Assembly: GCA_903903945.1 (NCBI GenBank)
Contig: CAIVAP010000279.1
Coordinates: forward strand, 1 to 36,598
Length of the DNA: 36,598 nt
Source of the DNA: an uncultured bacterium
Lineage (GTDB): Bacteria > Zixibacteria > MSB-5A5 > CAIYYT01
Direction: 5' to 3'
Of the stretch, positions 25,735 to 34,035 are shown piece after piece. The position numbers and the translations under genes were made by a program. The notes beneath the pieces are model-generated. The model made no database searches. It saw only the letters and a program-made list of their open reading frames with translations, and was not told the origin of the DNA. Each line of letters starts with the position of its first letter. The stretch's first letter is position 1.

Positions 25735-28700
25735 TTAAGTAATCTCCTCCAACGTAAAAGCGTCGCTCAGCTTGGTATTAACCCAACTCCGCAGAAAACC
25801 AAGACCGGTTAGCTCGTTTGGCGCCGAGGCTGTGTGGAGAATGTAAGCGACAAGGTCTTCTGCGGTCGCATTGCTTCGTACTCGCAAGCGTCCGGAAGCC
25901 TGATCGATTTTCGGGGTGGCACCGGGAGCGGACGAGGAGAGAAAGTCAACGATATAGTTCGTTCGAGTGTTCGCATCCGTGCGAAAACCGGGATAGAAGT
26001 AGAGGTATATTTTCTCGATCCCCTTCGTGCCGCCAATCAAACGATAGCTAGCATTGCGCCACAGGTAGGCTGCCTCAAACGCCGCGAGCTTCACACTCAT
26101 CTGATCTTGCGTCCAGGCTCCGACGAAATTCACCTGCAGCAGAATACGGACGCAGAGGATACCTTGGTAGTCGTAGTTGTTCTGACCAGTATACAGGTTG
26201 TTGTGCGACGATTCATCTTGCCCCAGGTCAAAGAGCGAAAGCCTCAACTGCTTGTCAGTCGTGCCGGGGATGGCGGAGTGCTCCTCGACTACGACGGGCT
26301 GTTTGAAGTCGAGGGAAAGACGAGTCGACCCGGCGTCCAGGTGCCTGACGCCCGTAGCTTCGCGCGTTAACTTTCCGCGGTGATAGGTCAGATCGGCATC
26401 CGCGTGGACAAATCGTGCCACGAAGCGCTTATTATTGGCAAAGAACGCAAGGCTGCCATCGGCGATGCTGGAATTGATAAAATGGAGTCCATACCAGAGA
26501 TGATGCAAACGCGGAGCGCGGTTATGATACATCATTGAAGAGACGTTCCGGGTTGGCGAATAAGGCTCAAAGTGCAGGTCGTATCCTGGGAAGGCGTGGA
26601 TGACGGTGGCGGTGGTGCCATATCTCAGGGGACGAACGATGTACTCATCGGGAAGTCCGCAGGCATGGCCAAATTCGTGAGCGGCGGTGAAAATCCCGAA
26701 GGTTTCACCAAATTCAGCAAACCCGGTATCGCCTTCCCCTGCCATAATCTCTCCGGCGCCCGGGTGGTTCACTTCCACGTCTTCCCAGGCCGACTTGTTG
26801 AGTTTGAAGATCGAATGCATTAAGCCGTCAAGACGGACGGGCCAGGCGTACGCCGGACCGTACCGCTGGCCGTTCTCATCACGAGCAATCAGAGCCACGA
26901 ACTTGGATTTGCCACCTAGGGCATTTTGGCGGGCATTCGTGAAGACGGGGGAGTTAAACAACGCCCGCAGTGCTGCAAAGGCAACGGGTGGATTATCAGT
27001 GTCATCGTAACTTTGGATTTTCGTCGATCCAGGAGGAAGAGCCGGGTTGGGGTCGGGAATGACGACGTTCTCGACGGGATGATTCGCGTCAGGAATCACG
27101 AAAGTCTCTCGTTCGTCAAAGAAATAGAAGGGCTTGATAAGCTCGCTATGGTCGCTCGTGGTCTCTTCATCAGAGTAGCGCTTCTTGATGTTCCAGCGAT
27201 CCATCGCATTGTAGACACCGAAATCGACAAAGTTCAGGACGTCAGCGGCTGTCGGTATGGGGTTGCCGCTAGCAGGATTTCGGACGTCGCGGATGAATGA
27301 AATGGACAAGTAGTAGAGGAAGTAGGAGACAGGATGATTTCCTTCCATATACATATGATAGAAGAAGTGCCAGTCGTAGTCGCCAGTGGATCGGAATTCG
27401 CCCCTAGGCGGCATCGGGAACTTCTTGTGGAAATCGGTGTCATCACGCACCGCTGCGCGGGCGCCGACGACAAAGCCGTTGATCTCCCAGTTGGATAGTT
27501 CCCGCGTCCGTTTGTCGCCGATCGTATAGAAGCCGTCACGGAAGAAGACTATCTTAGCCAGTTTGACATCGTCGAGCTTTTCTACAATCAGATTGTGGGG
27601 GAAGGGGATACGCGCCGATTTCTGATCAGCTCCCCTCTTGTGAAGCTTGAGGTAGCCGGTACTCTCGTCTACAAGGAATAGCTTCACGCGCGACCTGTCA
27701 CTGAGATTATTAACCACCGCCGGTGTGCTATTGGTATGATCAGTATCTTTGATGTCCTGCGTACTCCCGACGGCATCGAGCAAGACAATATCATCCAGAG
27801 AGAATGTCAGCGCCTTACCAGGTGTGGTTGTATCGCCACCGTAGGGTCTTATTTTCTCCATCGCTTTCTGATAACGTTGCCCCGCATCGAGGTCCGCAGC
27901 AGAACGCGTCCAGTAGTTCCAGGATGACCATAACTCAGGAAGATCGTAGTACTTGAATCCTTCCTGCACAGCAGCAGCAGGCGCCTCCTCCGGCTTTATC
28001 AGACCATCCGCAACTTTCTTATCAATTGCCGCTTTGATATGATCTTTGAGTTTCTTTGATATGATAACGATGACCGGGGTTGCTTCTTTATGGTCTATAT
28101 ATATCCAGGGTTTGCCCTTTTCGTACTTGAGCTTCTCACTGGGTGAAAGCTTGGTGAACGCCTCTGGCTCCAGCACCCTGACCTCTGGTTCGGCACCGGC
28201 ATCGTTCTTATAGACAAAATGGTTCGCGTAATCGATAATAAAGTGAATATCATCTCGTCCCTTGCTCGAACCGGTCGATTTTGCCTTATCCGGAACTTTT
28301 ATCGTGTAAACGCCTCCGGAATACTTAAGGCGAGCAGCCTTGATCTGCTCGGTGCGATTCTCAATTGCTTTGATTGGCAACCCGTCAGGGACAGGCAACC
28401 ACTCCTGCTTCACCCGGCTATAAAAGAGGAACTTGAGATGATAGGCTCGCGCATTCAGATCAGCGCCATCGACGTATACACGTTTGAAATGATACTTGTG
28501 CCACATCGGACACTCAGGCGCCTTGTGAACGGTGTCGACACGCGCGGGGCAATCGATCTTCGGGACGTTCGCCTGATCGAAGAAGAACAACTCGACCCGG
28601 CGGTTAACTTGGGAGCGGTAATTGTGTTTTTCGGCATCATCGATTGGGTACGATTCGCCGCAGGCGATGTACTTCTTATCGTCATCGCAGAACTGCAACC

Positions 28701-29499
28701 GCGAGCGGTACTCCATATCCAATCGGGTGCAGTCGACCTGCAGGGCGGCGGCGATGTCGTCATTGAAGATATCATAGACTGCGAGCCACATTTCGAGCGG
28801 CCATTTGTGCTTGGGCCTGTCATTTTTGATCTTCTCGTGAGCACCGCCGCTTCCTACAGGAATTGGGGATCTGCCTTTCGGTGCTGAATCATCGGTTATC
28901 CAAGCGTTGTAGCGCGTGATGAAGCCCTCAATTGCGTTGCTGACGTCGTCACTCCAACTGTCATCCATCTTGACCGGATCGCAGTCGTTCCAACTCCTGT
29001 GGTCTTTCACGTACATCAGAATTTGCTGGTAGTCCTCGATTCGGTGCCGCTCCTGCGAAACCTTCGCCCAGTTGTCACGATCACCCACCAACAGATAAAG
29101 CACGTTTCGCGCGCGCTGATCGGAGAGTTGGAAATTCATCGTTTCGCCACCCGACGTGTCGGTATGGCCGGCGATGAGAAGTCGTTTGTCAGGATCAAAT
29201 TCAAATTGCTTGAGCGCCAGCGCCACTGCCTGTAGGCCGGAAACCTTGTCCTGATCTTCCTGCAGTTTGGCGTCATCAGGGTCCGTGGCATCATCCTCGC
29301 TGCCGTCTGAAGACGACTTCCCCTTGGGACGTTCCGGCATCATCACGGCACTGTCGAGATGAAAGAGCACGTCCTCCATCTCCAACATCAACACTTCCAC
29401 CGGTTCGAGCTGAAACTCGGGCGATACGGTGGTGTCGGTGTCTTTGCCCTCGATCATTTCGTGGAAGCTACAGGATGTCTTGACCACCGGTTTGCTCAT
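25735..29499 (-). CDS. Very large OmpA-like / HExxH metallopeptidase protein (effector candidate)
   Basis: A 1254-residue protein starting 8 bases after the PAAR stop, with no signal peptide. An OmpA-type peptidoglycan-binding fold begins near residue 45 (LFHLDSAVM), with LLIAGHTDTSGGE (about 110) and LSDQRARNVLYLL, but its closing NRRVELFFF is only near residue 299, so about 150 residues are inserted into the fold. A Cys-containing linker (APECPMWHKYHFKR) follows. The middle is beta-rich and unassigned. Near residues 936-949 is HEFGHACGLPDEY, matching HExxHxxGxxD with a possible Asp third ligand as in several zinc peptidase families. The tail is unassigned. OmpA domains are common in PAAR- and VgrG-linked cargo. 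A peptidase effector acting on an envelope or host target is the best guess. Confidence 0.8.
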   Translation of the reverse strand: MSKPVVKTSCSFHEMIEGKDTDTTVSPEFQLEPVEVLMLEMEDVLFHLDSAVMMPERPKGKSSSDGSEDDATDPDDAKLQEDQDKVSGLQAVALALKQFEFDPDKRLLIAGHTDTSGGETMNFQLSDQRARNVLYLLVGDRDNWAKVSQERHRIEDYQQILMYVKDHRSWNDCDPVKMDDSWSDDVSNAIEGFITRYNAWITDDSAPKGRSPIPVGSGGAHEKIKNDRPKHKWPLEMWLAVYDIFNDDIAAALQVDCTRLDMEYRSRLQFCDDDKKYIACGESYPIDDAEKHNYRSQVNRRVELFFFDQANVPKIDCPARVDTVHKAPECPMWHKYHFKRVYVDGADLNARAYHLKFLFYSRVKQEWLPVPDGLPIKAIENRTEQIKAARLKYSGGVYTIKVPDKAKSTGSSKGRDDIHFIIDYANHFVYKNDAGAEPEVRVLEPEAFTKLSPSEKLKYEKGKPWIYIDHKEATPVIVIISKKLKDHIKAAIDKKVADGLIKPEEAPAAAVQEGFKYYDLPELWSSWNYWTRSAADLDAGQRYQKAMEKIRPYGGDTTTPGKALTFSLDDIVLLDAVGSTQDIKDTDHTNSTPAVVNNLSDRSRVKLFLVDESTGYLKLHKRGADQKSARIPFPHNLIVEKLDDVKLAKIVFFRDGFYTIGDKRTRELSNWEINGFVVGARAAVRDDTDFHKKFPMPPRGEFRSTGDYDWHFFYHMYMEGNHPVSYFLYYLSISFIRDVRNPASGNPIPTAADVLNFVDFGVYNAMDRWNIKKRYSDEETTSDHSELIKPFYFFDERETFVIPDANHPVENVVIPDPNPALPPGSTKIQSYDDTDNPPVAFAALRALFNSPVFTNARQNALGGKSKFVALIARDENGQRYGPAYAWPVRLDGLMHSIFKLNKSAWEDVEVNHPGAGEIMAGEGDTGFAEFGETFGIFTAAHEFGHACGLPDEYIVRPLRYGTTATVIHAFPGYDLHFEPYSPTRNVSSMMYHNRAPRLHHLWYGLHFINSSIADGSLAFFANNKRFVARFVHADADLTYHRGKLTREATGVRHLDAGSTRLSLDFKQPVVVEEHSAIPGTTDKQLRLSLFDLGQDESSHNNLYTGQNNYDYQGILCVRILLQVNFVGAWTQDQMSVKLAAFEAAYLWRNASYRLIGGTKGIEKIYLYFYPGFRTDANTRTNYIVDFLSSSAPGATPKIDQASGRLRVRSNATAEDLVAYILHTASAPNELTGLGFLRSWVNTKLSDAFTLEEIT

Positions 29500-29507
29500 A
29501 TCGACTC

Positions 29508-30584
29508 TTACTTGGCCCCCGGGAATTTGTCGTCTCTGACATTGATTGAGATCTTGAGTTTGCCCGGCGCAACATCGGTGGCTTTGGCGTCGCCGTCACC
29601 GCCGAGCTTGCCCTCTTTCACCTCACCGGAGGGGAGAATCAAACGATATTTTTTGTCGGCAATCGGATTGCCGTCTTTGTCCTTGAGCTTGAACTCGATG
29701 TCGTCTTTGTACTCCAATAATCCTGAGCGCTGAGACAACGTCGAGGTTTTGGCAACGAAGTAGTATGCTGGCGATGAGAACCCACCGCCTTTTAGTTTCT
29801 GTTCCTGTAACTTGAGGAAGCCCTTATCGACCACCAACTCCCACTCGCCTTCAATCTTGTCGCTCTGGACTGTGGTCTCGATCGTTTTCAGCACGGCGTC
29901 GGGGAACGCGGAATCTTTGACATGAATCTCCAGTGTCGCTTTCTCACCCGCCGGCACGCCGGTAGTCTCGGCGGTTGCCTTGACTTTTTCCCCGACTTTG
30001 GCGGTGGTCTTTGACCATTTGGCGCTGACAATCGCTCTGATCTCGATATCATAACTTCCCGAATCAACATTCGCCTCCTTGACACCCCCCATCAGTGGAG
30101 AGACAGTCTTCGGACCCGCAGGTGGCGTCAATTCGTACTCGGCGCCTGTGATCGGAAAACCACCTGAGTCGACGACCGCGATATTTAGATAGTGCTCTTC
30201 AACTTTTTCCTCTGCTGTTGAATCCGGCGCCGCCTCACCACTGTTCTCACCTCCCGGGCCTCCGGCCCCTGCACCACCGGACATGCTGTCGCCGATTAGC
30301 ACCGTAGGACATCCCTTGGCAATCGTGTCGGGGGGGCCCGAGCAGGTCACCATGTCCCCCATGCGGGCTGCCGGCATTCCGCCGATCATGACACTCATGC
30401 TTCCCTTGGTGATAGGTCCACCAACATGAGGCGGAGGAGGTACTCCCGGATTAAGCATCGGGCAGACGTGCATGTCGCCTACCCGCGCCGCCGGCTGGCC
30501 GCCTATCAGAACCATAGGAAAGCCTATAATAATGATGCCGCCGTGCGCGGTTTGGTCAAACATTCTTGCTGCCGGTTGTCCCAT
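29508..30584 (-). CDS. PAAR-domain spike protein with prePAAR-like motif and C-terminal beta module
   Basis: A 358-residue tip protein. Residues 5-14 are AARMFDQTAH, which fits the AARxxDxxxH prePAAR consensus described for Eag-dependent type VI effectors. A full PAAR domain follows at about 33-105 (PAARVGDMHVCP, PHVGGPITKGS, PAARMGDMVTCSGPPDTI), whose His and Cys side chains bind the zinc at the cone tip in known structures. A Gly/Ser linker (SGGAGAGGPGGENSGE) leads to two beta-sandwich-like units and a final ELKD-type domain shared with the 297-residue protein downstream. No membrane helix separates prePAAR from PAAR, unlike the canonical arrangement. It heads the island; the promoter at 30681-30709 lies upstream. 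Confidence 0.9.
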   Translation of the reverse strand: MGQPAARMFDQTAHGGIIIIGFPMVLIGGQPAARVGDMHVCPMLNPGVPPPPHVGGPITKGSMSVMIGGMPAARMGDMVTCSGPPDTIAKGCPTVLIGDSMSGGAGAGGPGGENSGEAAPDSTAEEKVEEHYLNIAVVDSGGFPITGAEYELTPPAGPKTVSPLMGGVKEANVDSGSYDIEIRAIVSAKWSKTTAKVGEKVKATAETTGVPAGEKATLEIHVKDSAFPDAVLKTIETTVQSDKIEGEWELVVDKGFLKLQEQKLKGGGFSSPAYYFVAKTSTLSQRSGLLEYKDDIEFKLKDKDGNPIADKKYRLILPSGEVKEGKLGGDGDAKATDVAPGKLKISINVRDDKFPGAK

Positions 30585-30680
30585 ACAAAAGAGCGCTTTC
30601 TTTACAAACAGTTGTCCGCTGATATAGTCGAAGCCGCTACCTTTCGGTTCAGTCTAGATGCGCTTTCGGCCGACTGCCGG

Positions 30681-30709
30681 AATTTAGCATAGCCGTAAAG
30701 CACAGTCAA
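30681..30709 (-). promoter_or_regulatory. Sigma70-type promoter of the PAAR island
   Basis: On the minus strand TTGACT (30704-30709) is followed after 17 bases by TAAATT (30681-30686). The PAAR ATG is about 95 bases downstream, so there is room for a leader. It is the best promoter match in the gap. Confidence 0.5.
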
Positions 30710-30767
30710 CATTCAATTTGGCGCAGCGAGGATGCCTTCACGAGAAGACTCGACAGCACTCTTTGGT

Positions 30768-30785
30768 CGGTGTTATTACACACCG
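30768..30785 (-). terminator. Hairpin just after the zinc-ribbon gene
   Basis: CGGTGT/ACACCG form a perfect 6-base stem with a 6-base loop, one base after the stop of the minus-strand gene. There is no U-tract, so intrinsic termination is doubtful. Confidence 0.3.
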
Positions 30786-30786
30786 T

Positions 30787-31353
30787 CTATTTCTGGTCGG
30801 GATTCGAAGCTGTGCCGGCAGTCGGCTTGAAAGAAGATGCTTTCAGGGGCAGGCCACAGATGGGGCAGTACCAATATTCTATTTCGACCCACTTGTGACC
30901 ATACTCGCACTGTCTGACTCTATCCTTCTGGTCGATATAGACTTCGTCCCAGTCGGACATAATCGTATAGTGAAGTGTATTGCCGGAGACTCTCAGAGCC
31001 AGCGAGATTTCCTCGATTCGGCAGATTGTTTCTCCATCGCAGTCGAGGTAGATTGGTATTTTTTGAGAGGAAATGAGTTTTTCGGCTCCGCCCTTGACGG
31101 GGCGTTCTGTTTCTCTCGATTCGATTTCGATTGTGGTTTCGCCGGTTCTTCCGAGGTAAACCAGTTCCCGCTTTGTGGTTACTTTATCAACCGTCATGCC
31201 CCAGGCGGCAAGATTCTGGTTCGGCTGCGCGGTGGAGGCTTGGCCACCCTTAAATGATTTGTAGACAATGAGTTTCGTGTCGGCACGCAGGTTGGAGGAT
31301 GCTGATAAAAATGCCAGAATGGCGACAGCATAGACGACAAGAACTCTTAGCAT
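30787..31353 (-). CDS. Exported protein with C-terminal zinc-ribbon-like motif
   Basis: A 188-residue protein of unknown function. The signal peptide is clear (residues 1-24, LVVYAVAILAFLSASS, ending near LRADT). The middle is beta-rich with Lys and Glu. Near the C-terminus Cys149, His153, Cys163 and Cys166 are arranged as CEYGHKW, then YWYCPICGLPL, which could bind one zinc ion. A zinc ribbon in an exported protein is uncommon. Cys105 and Cys111 could instead form a disulphide. GGAGGAATAAAAG before the ATG is a good ribosome binding site. It lies between the PAAR island and the paralogue array on the same strand, with its own gaps of about 200 bases on both sides. Confidence 0.75.
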   Translation of the reverse strand: MLRVLVVYAVAILAFLSASSNLRADTKLIVYKSFKGGQASTAQPNQNLAAWGMTVDKVTTKRELVYLGRTGETTIEIESRETERPVKGGAEKLISSQKIPIYLDCDGETICRIEEISLALRVSGNTLHYTIMSDWDEVYIDQKDRVRQCEYGHKWVEIEYWYCPICGLPLKASSFKPTAGTASNPDQK

Positions 31354-31519
31354 CTTTTATTCCTCCGGGGCTGCGACTGTGGTCGCTCCTTGTTTATTAT
31401 CGACGTCGCCGCCGCCCAAATTGAGAACGATCCCTCGACAACAAGAGATTTTACGGTTTTTGAATTAATTGGCATAGAAGTTTCTGGATACAGAGTGGCG
31501 GGCACGAACCATACAGTTT

Positions 31520-31594
31520 CTAAGATGCCGGCGTAAAGAAACGGATGTCGACGCGCTGCATAAATTCGTTTGGAAATGTCTCATTGATGTTCAT
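31520..31594 (-). CDS. Very short ORF (24 codons), doubtful
   Basis: An ATG at 31594 with GGGAGA six bases upstream opens a 24-codon frame beginning MNINETFPNEF and ending in FFTPAS. It follows the last paralogue gene by 25 bases in the same direction. Only the ribosome binding site supports it; it may be a remnant of a longer gene. Confidence 0.25.
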   Translation of the reverse strand: MNINETFPNEFMQRVDIRFFTPAS

Positions 31595-31619
31595 CACATT
31601 CTCCCTTTTGCATAGTTAA

Positions 31620-32186
31620 TTAGAATGTAAGCGTGAGAGCAAGACCAGGCGCTTTGTGCGCTGCGATGTAGGTTGGTTTCAGAGTCAGGGTCCGAAGACC
31701 GTGCTCTGAATTGTAGTCGTCAACCGAGTTGTCAGCGGCGGCAATGTCGCGAATAGCGCTCACCATGCAGATGGCCACACCAGCACCAATGCTGGCGATA
31801 GCCAGCATCGCGTTGCCAAAGCTCTCTTCCCAGTCCTTCCCAGATGAATCATGAATGAGGATTGCCGCAACCGCGACCGATGACGATAGGACTATGCCGC
31901 GAGTAGCGGCTCCAGTCCAGAATCGTCTCATATTTGCAGCATAGGCGTGCCCAACGCCGGGGCCAAGAATCAACCCTAATGATGCAATTCCTGTTCCCAA
32001 CTCGGGACTTTTTTCATGGTCCATCATTTGACTCCCCACAACTACTGGTACTAACGTCGAGAGAAGTGAGTAGACTACGGCTTTCCCTCTTGACTTGGGC
32101 GTTGTCATGAAAGTCGAGTCTGTGGCCATGGCGCTCCCGCCAAGCAAGAATGACAGGGCAAGTGTAGCGATTATAATTCTGAGCAT
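31620..32186 (-). CDS. Paralogous GPGxGHAYA protein, copy 5 (last in the array)
   Basis: A 188-residue exported or membrane protein of a family I do not recognise. It has a signal peptide (residues 1-21, IIIATLALSFLLGGSAMA), then PKSRGKAVVYSLLSTLVPVVVG, a short linker, the family motif GPGVGHAYAANMRRFWTGAATRG, a second hydrophobic helix, and the ending LKPTYIAAHKAPGLALTLTF. The terminal Phe preceded by alternating hydrophobic residues resembles an outer-membrane targeting strand. It is the most diverged copy: the usual MGRFW is MRRFW and YDI is RDI. Confidence 0.78.
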   Translation of the reverse strand: MLRIIIATLALSFLLGGSAMATDSTFMTTPKSRGKAVVYSLLSTLVPVVVGSQMMDHEKSPELGTGIASLGLILGPGVGHAYAANMRRFWTGAATRGIVLSSSVAVAAILIHDSSGKDWEESFGNAMLAIASIGAGVAICMVSAIRDIAAADNSVDDYNSEHGLRTLTLKPTYIAAHKAPGLALTLTF

Positions 32187-32205
32187 ATCATCAATCCCCT
32201 CTCGT

Positions 32206-32799
32206 TCAGAAAGATAGTGTTAGCATTAGCCCTGGCGCTTTGTGTGCCGCAATATAGATTGGTCTCAGAGTCAGGGTTCGAAAGCCGTGCTCTGAATTAT
32301 GGTCGTCAACCGAGGTTCTGACGGCGGAAATGTCGTAAGTCATGCTCACAAGACAGATGCTACCCCCTACTACAAGGGCTGTCACGGCCAGCACAATCCC
32401 AGTACCAAAATCTGAATTCTCTGAGGCGGACAAGGCAATCATCCACGTAAGCGAGGCTGTTGCTCCACGAATTGCAACGCCGTTCCAGAAGCGTCCCATT
32501 TTTCCAGCGTAGGCATGCCCTACGCCCGGGCCAAGAACTATGCCCATTGATCCAATTGCCAGTCCCGTCAGCGTTGTAGTGCGTTCGGACTGAACATCGG
32601 CGCGAGTACTGGGGGCAGTTCCTCCCCCGCGTATCAGCAAGGTGCCACCCACGACTACCGGTACTAACGTCGAGAGAAGTGAGTAGACTTCGGCTCTCCC
32701 TCTTGACTTGGGCATTGCGGTCGAAGTTGTATCGGCCGTCGCCATGTTCGAGCTGAGCAGGAACGTGAGGGCAAAAGCGGTAATCAAAACCTTGAACAT
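32206..32799 (-). CDS. Paralogous GPGxGHAYA protein, copy 4
   Basis: A 197-residue member of the array. The signal peptide is residues 1-22 (VLITAFALTFLLSSNMATA). The middle has PKSRGRAEVYSLLSTLVPVVVG, a Thr-rich insertion (residues about 62-80), GPGVGHAYAGKMGRFWNGVA, and two hydrophobic helices. The end is SEHGFRTLTLRPIYIAAHKA followed by PGLMLTLSF. It is closest to copy 5 in the SLLSTLVPVVVG and EHGxRTLTL segments, which suggests these two arose from the latest duplication. Confidence 0.78.
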   Translation of the reverse strand: MFKVLITAFALTFLLSSNMATADTTSTAMPKSRGRAEVYSLLSTLVPVVVGGTLLIRGGGTAPSTRADVQSERTTTLTGLAIGSMGIVLGPGVGHAYAGKMGRFWNGVAIRGATASLTWMIALSASENSDFGTGIVLAVTALVVGGSICLVSMTYDISAVRTSVDDHNSEHGFRTLTLRPIYIAAHKAPGLMLTLSF

Positions 32800-32818
32800 G
32801 TCATCAATCCTTTCCTTT

Positions 32819-33409
32819 CTAGAACGACATCGTCAGCATTAACCCGGGGGCTTTGTGACTGGCAAAGTAAGTCGGAGTCATCCGCAGATCAGAGAAACCG
32901 TGACTGTGGTTGTACTTGTCTGCAGACCTACCGACGGTGGCAATGTCGTATACGGCGCTCGTGAGGAACAAAGCCCCGGCGCCCACGACAATAACAATAC
33001 CTCCGGCCGCCGAACCGTCGGACTCCGAGGAGGAGCCAAGGTAGAAATTCGAGGATCCATAAATCCACAATCCACCCACAAACACCAGTGCCCCGGCCAG
33101 GCCACGGATGGCAGCTCCGCCCCAGAACCTGCCCATGCGACCGGCGTAGGCGTGCCCAGCGCCTGGACCGAAGAGGACCCCGGCGGAGCCTAACCCCAGC
33201 CCGAATAGTGTCATCCCACTGCTGTTGTCACTTGTTCCTTCCAATGCCATCAGGCCGCCAACAATAGCAGGCAAAGCGGTCATTCTAATGGAGTAGGTTA
33301 GAGCTGTTCCTCTTGATTTGGGCGCTGTGGTCGCTGTTGAATCTGCTGCCGCAACATTCAAGTTGAGCAGGAACGTGAGGGCAAAAGCGGTGATCAGAAT
33401 CTTGCACAT
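32819..33409 (-). CDS. Paralogous GPGxGHAYA protein, copy 3
   Basis: A 196-residue member. Signal peptide at residues 1-21 (ILITAFALTFLLNLNVAA). Motifs in order: PKSRGTALTYSIRMTALPAIVGG, GSAGVLFGPGAGHAYAGR, MGRFWGGAAIRG, a Ser-rich loop (SSNFYLGSSSESDGSA), the second hydrophobic helix with LTSAVYDIATVGRSADKYN, and HSHGFSDLRMTPTYFASHKA before PGLMLTMSF. Its N-terminus is almost identical to that of copy 4 while its C-terminus matches copies 1 and 2, a mosaic that could reflect recombination between copies. Confidence 0.78.
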   Translation of the reverse strand: MCKILITAFALTFLLNLNVAAADSTATTAPKSRGTALTYSIRMTALPAIVGGLMALEGTSDNSSGMTLFGLGLGSAGVLFGPGAGHAYAGRMGRFWGGAAIRGLAGALVFVGGLWIYGSSNFYLGSSSESDGSAAGGIVIVVGAGALFLTSAVYDIATVGRSADKYNHSHGFSDLRMTPTYFASHKAPGLMLTMSF

Positions 33410-33428
33410 ATCATTAATCCTTTCTCCA

Positions 33429-34019
33429 TCAGAATGACAATGTTAGCATCACTCCGGGTGCTCTGTGACTGGCGAAGTAAGTCGGAGTCAATCGCAGATC
33501 AGAGAAACCGTGACTGTGGTTGTATTCATCAACCGATCTGCCGACCGTTGTCAAATCATAGATCGTACTCATCACAACCATCAAGCTTCCTGCCGCGATA
33601 AACAACTCCGAAGGAGGACCGCCAGTGTCAATAGAAGATGTCACTTCATTTCCCGTAAAATCGAGGGTAAATTCCATAGTGAGCACACCCCAGAGGAACA
33701 GCCCGCCACCGGCGGCGCGAATTGCGGCTCCCTGCAGAGCGCGACCCCACTGTTTGGCATAGGCATGCCCCGCGCCGGGACCAAATACCAGACCGGCCGA
33801 ACCAGCACAAAGTCCGATGACAACGAAGTCGTCACTGCCCTCACCAGAGGAAGCCCATAGACAACCAACTCCGACGACCATCGGCACCAAAGTTGCGCCA
33901 ACAGACCAAAGCTTGGCTTTCGACTTGGAGACGGGCATATAATACTGGTTCTTCTGCGCTGTCGCCGATTGAAGAGAAATCAAGCAGAGGCAGGCAGCGA
34001 CGATGATGGATTTCAACAA
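33429..34019 (-). CDS. Paralogous GPGxGHAYA protein, copy 2
   Basis: A 196-residue member with a signal peptide (LKSIIVAACLCLISLQSATA). The frame extends to a TTG at 34031, but I choose the TTG at 34019: GGAG lies six bases upstream and the resulting MLKSII start matches the MLRIII, MFKVLI and MCKILI starts of its neighbours. Motifs are VSKSKAKLWSVGATLVPMVVG, GSAGLVFGPGAGHAYAKQWG, STIYDLTTVGRSVDEYNHSH and TPTYFASHRAPGVMLTLSF. The MGRFW motif is changed to WGRALQGA. Confidence 0.75.
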   Translation of the reverse strand: MLKSIIVAACLCLISLQSATAQKNQYYMPVSKSKAKLWSVGATLVPMVVGVGCLWASSGEGSDDFVVIGLCAGSAGLVFGPGAGHAYAKQWGRALQGAAIRAAGGGLFLWGVLTMEFTLDFTGNEVTSSIDTGGPPSELFIAAGSLMVVMSTIYDLTTVGRSVDEYNHSHGFSDLRLTPTYFASHRAPGVMLTLSF

Positions 34020-34035
34020 GGTATACTCCAAATCC

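Noticed and set aside
25818..26370. Plus-strand ORFs opposite the large HExxH protein
   Set aside because: They are shadows of the 1254-residue frame; no ribosome binding site or recognisable domain.
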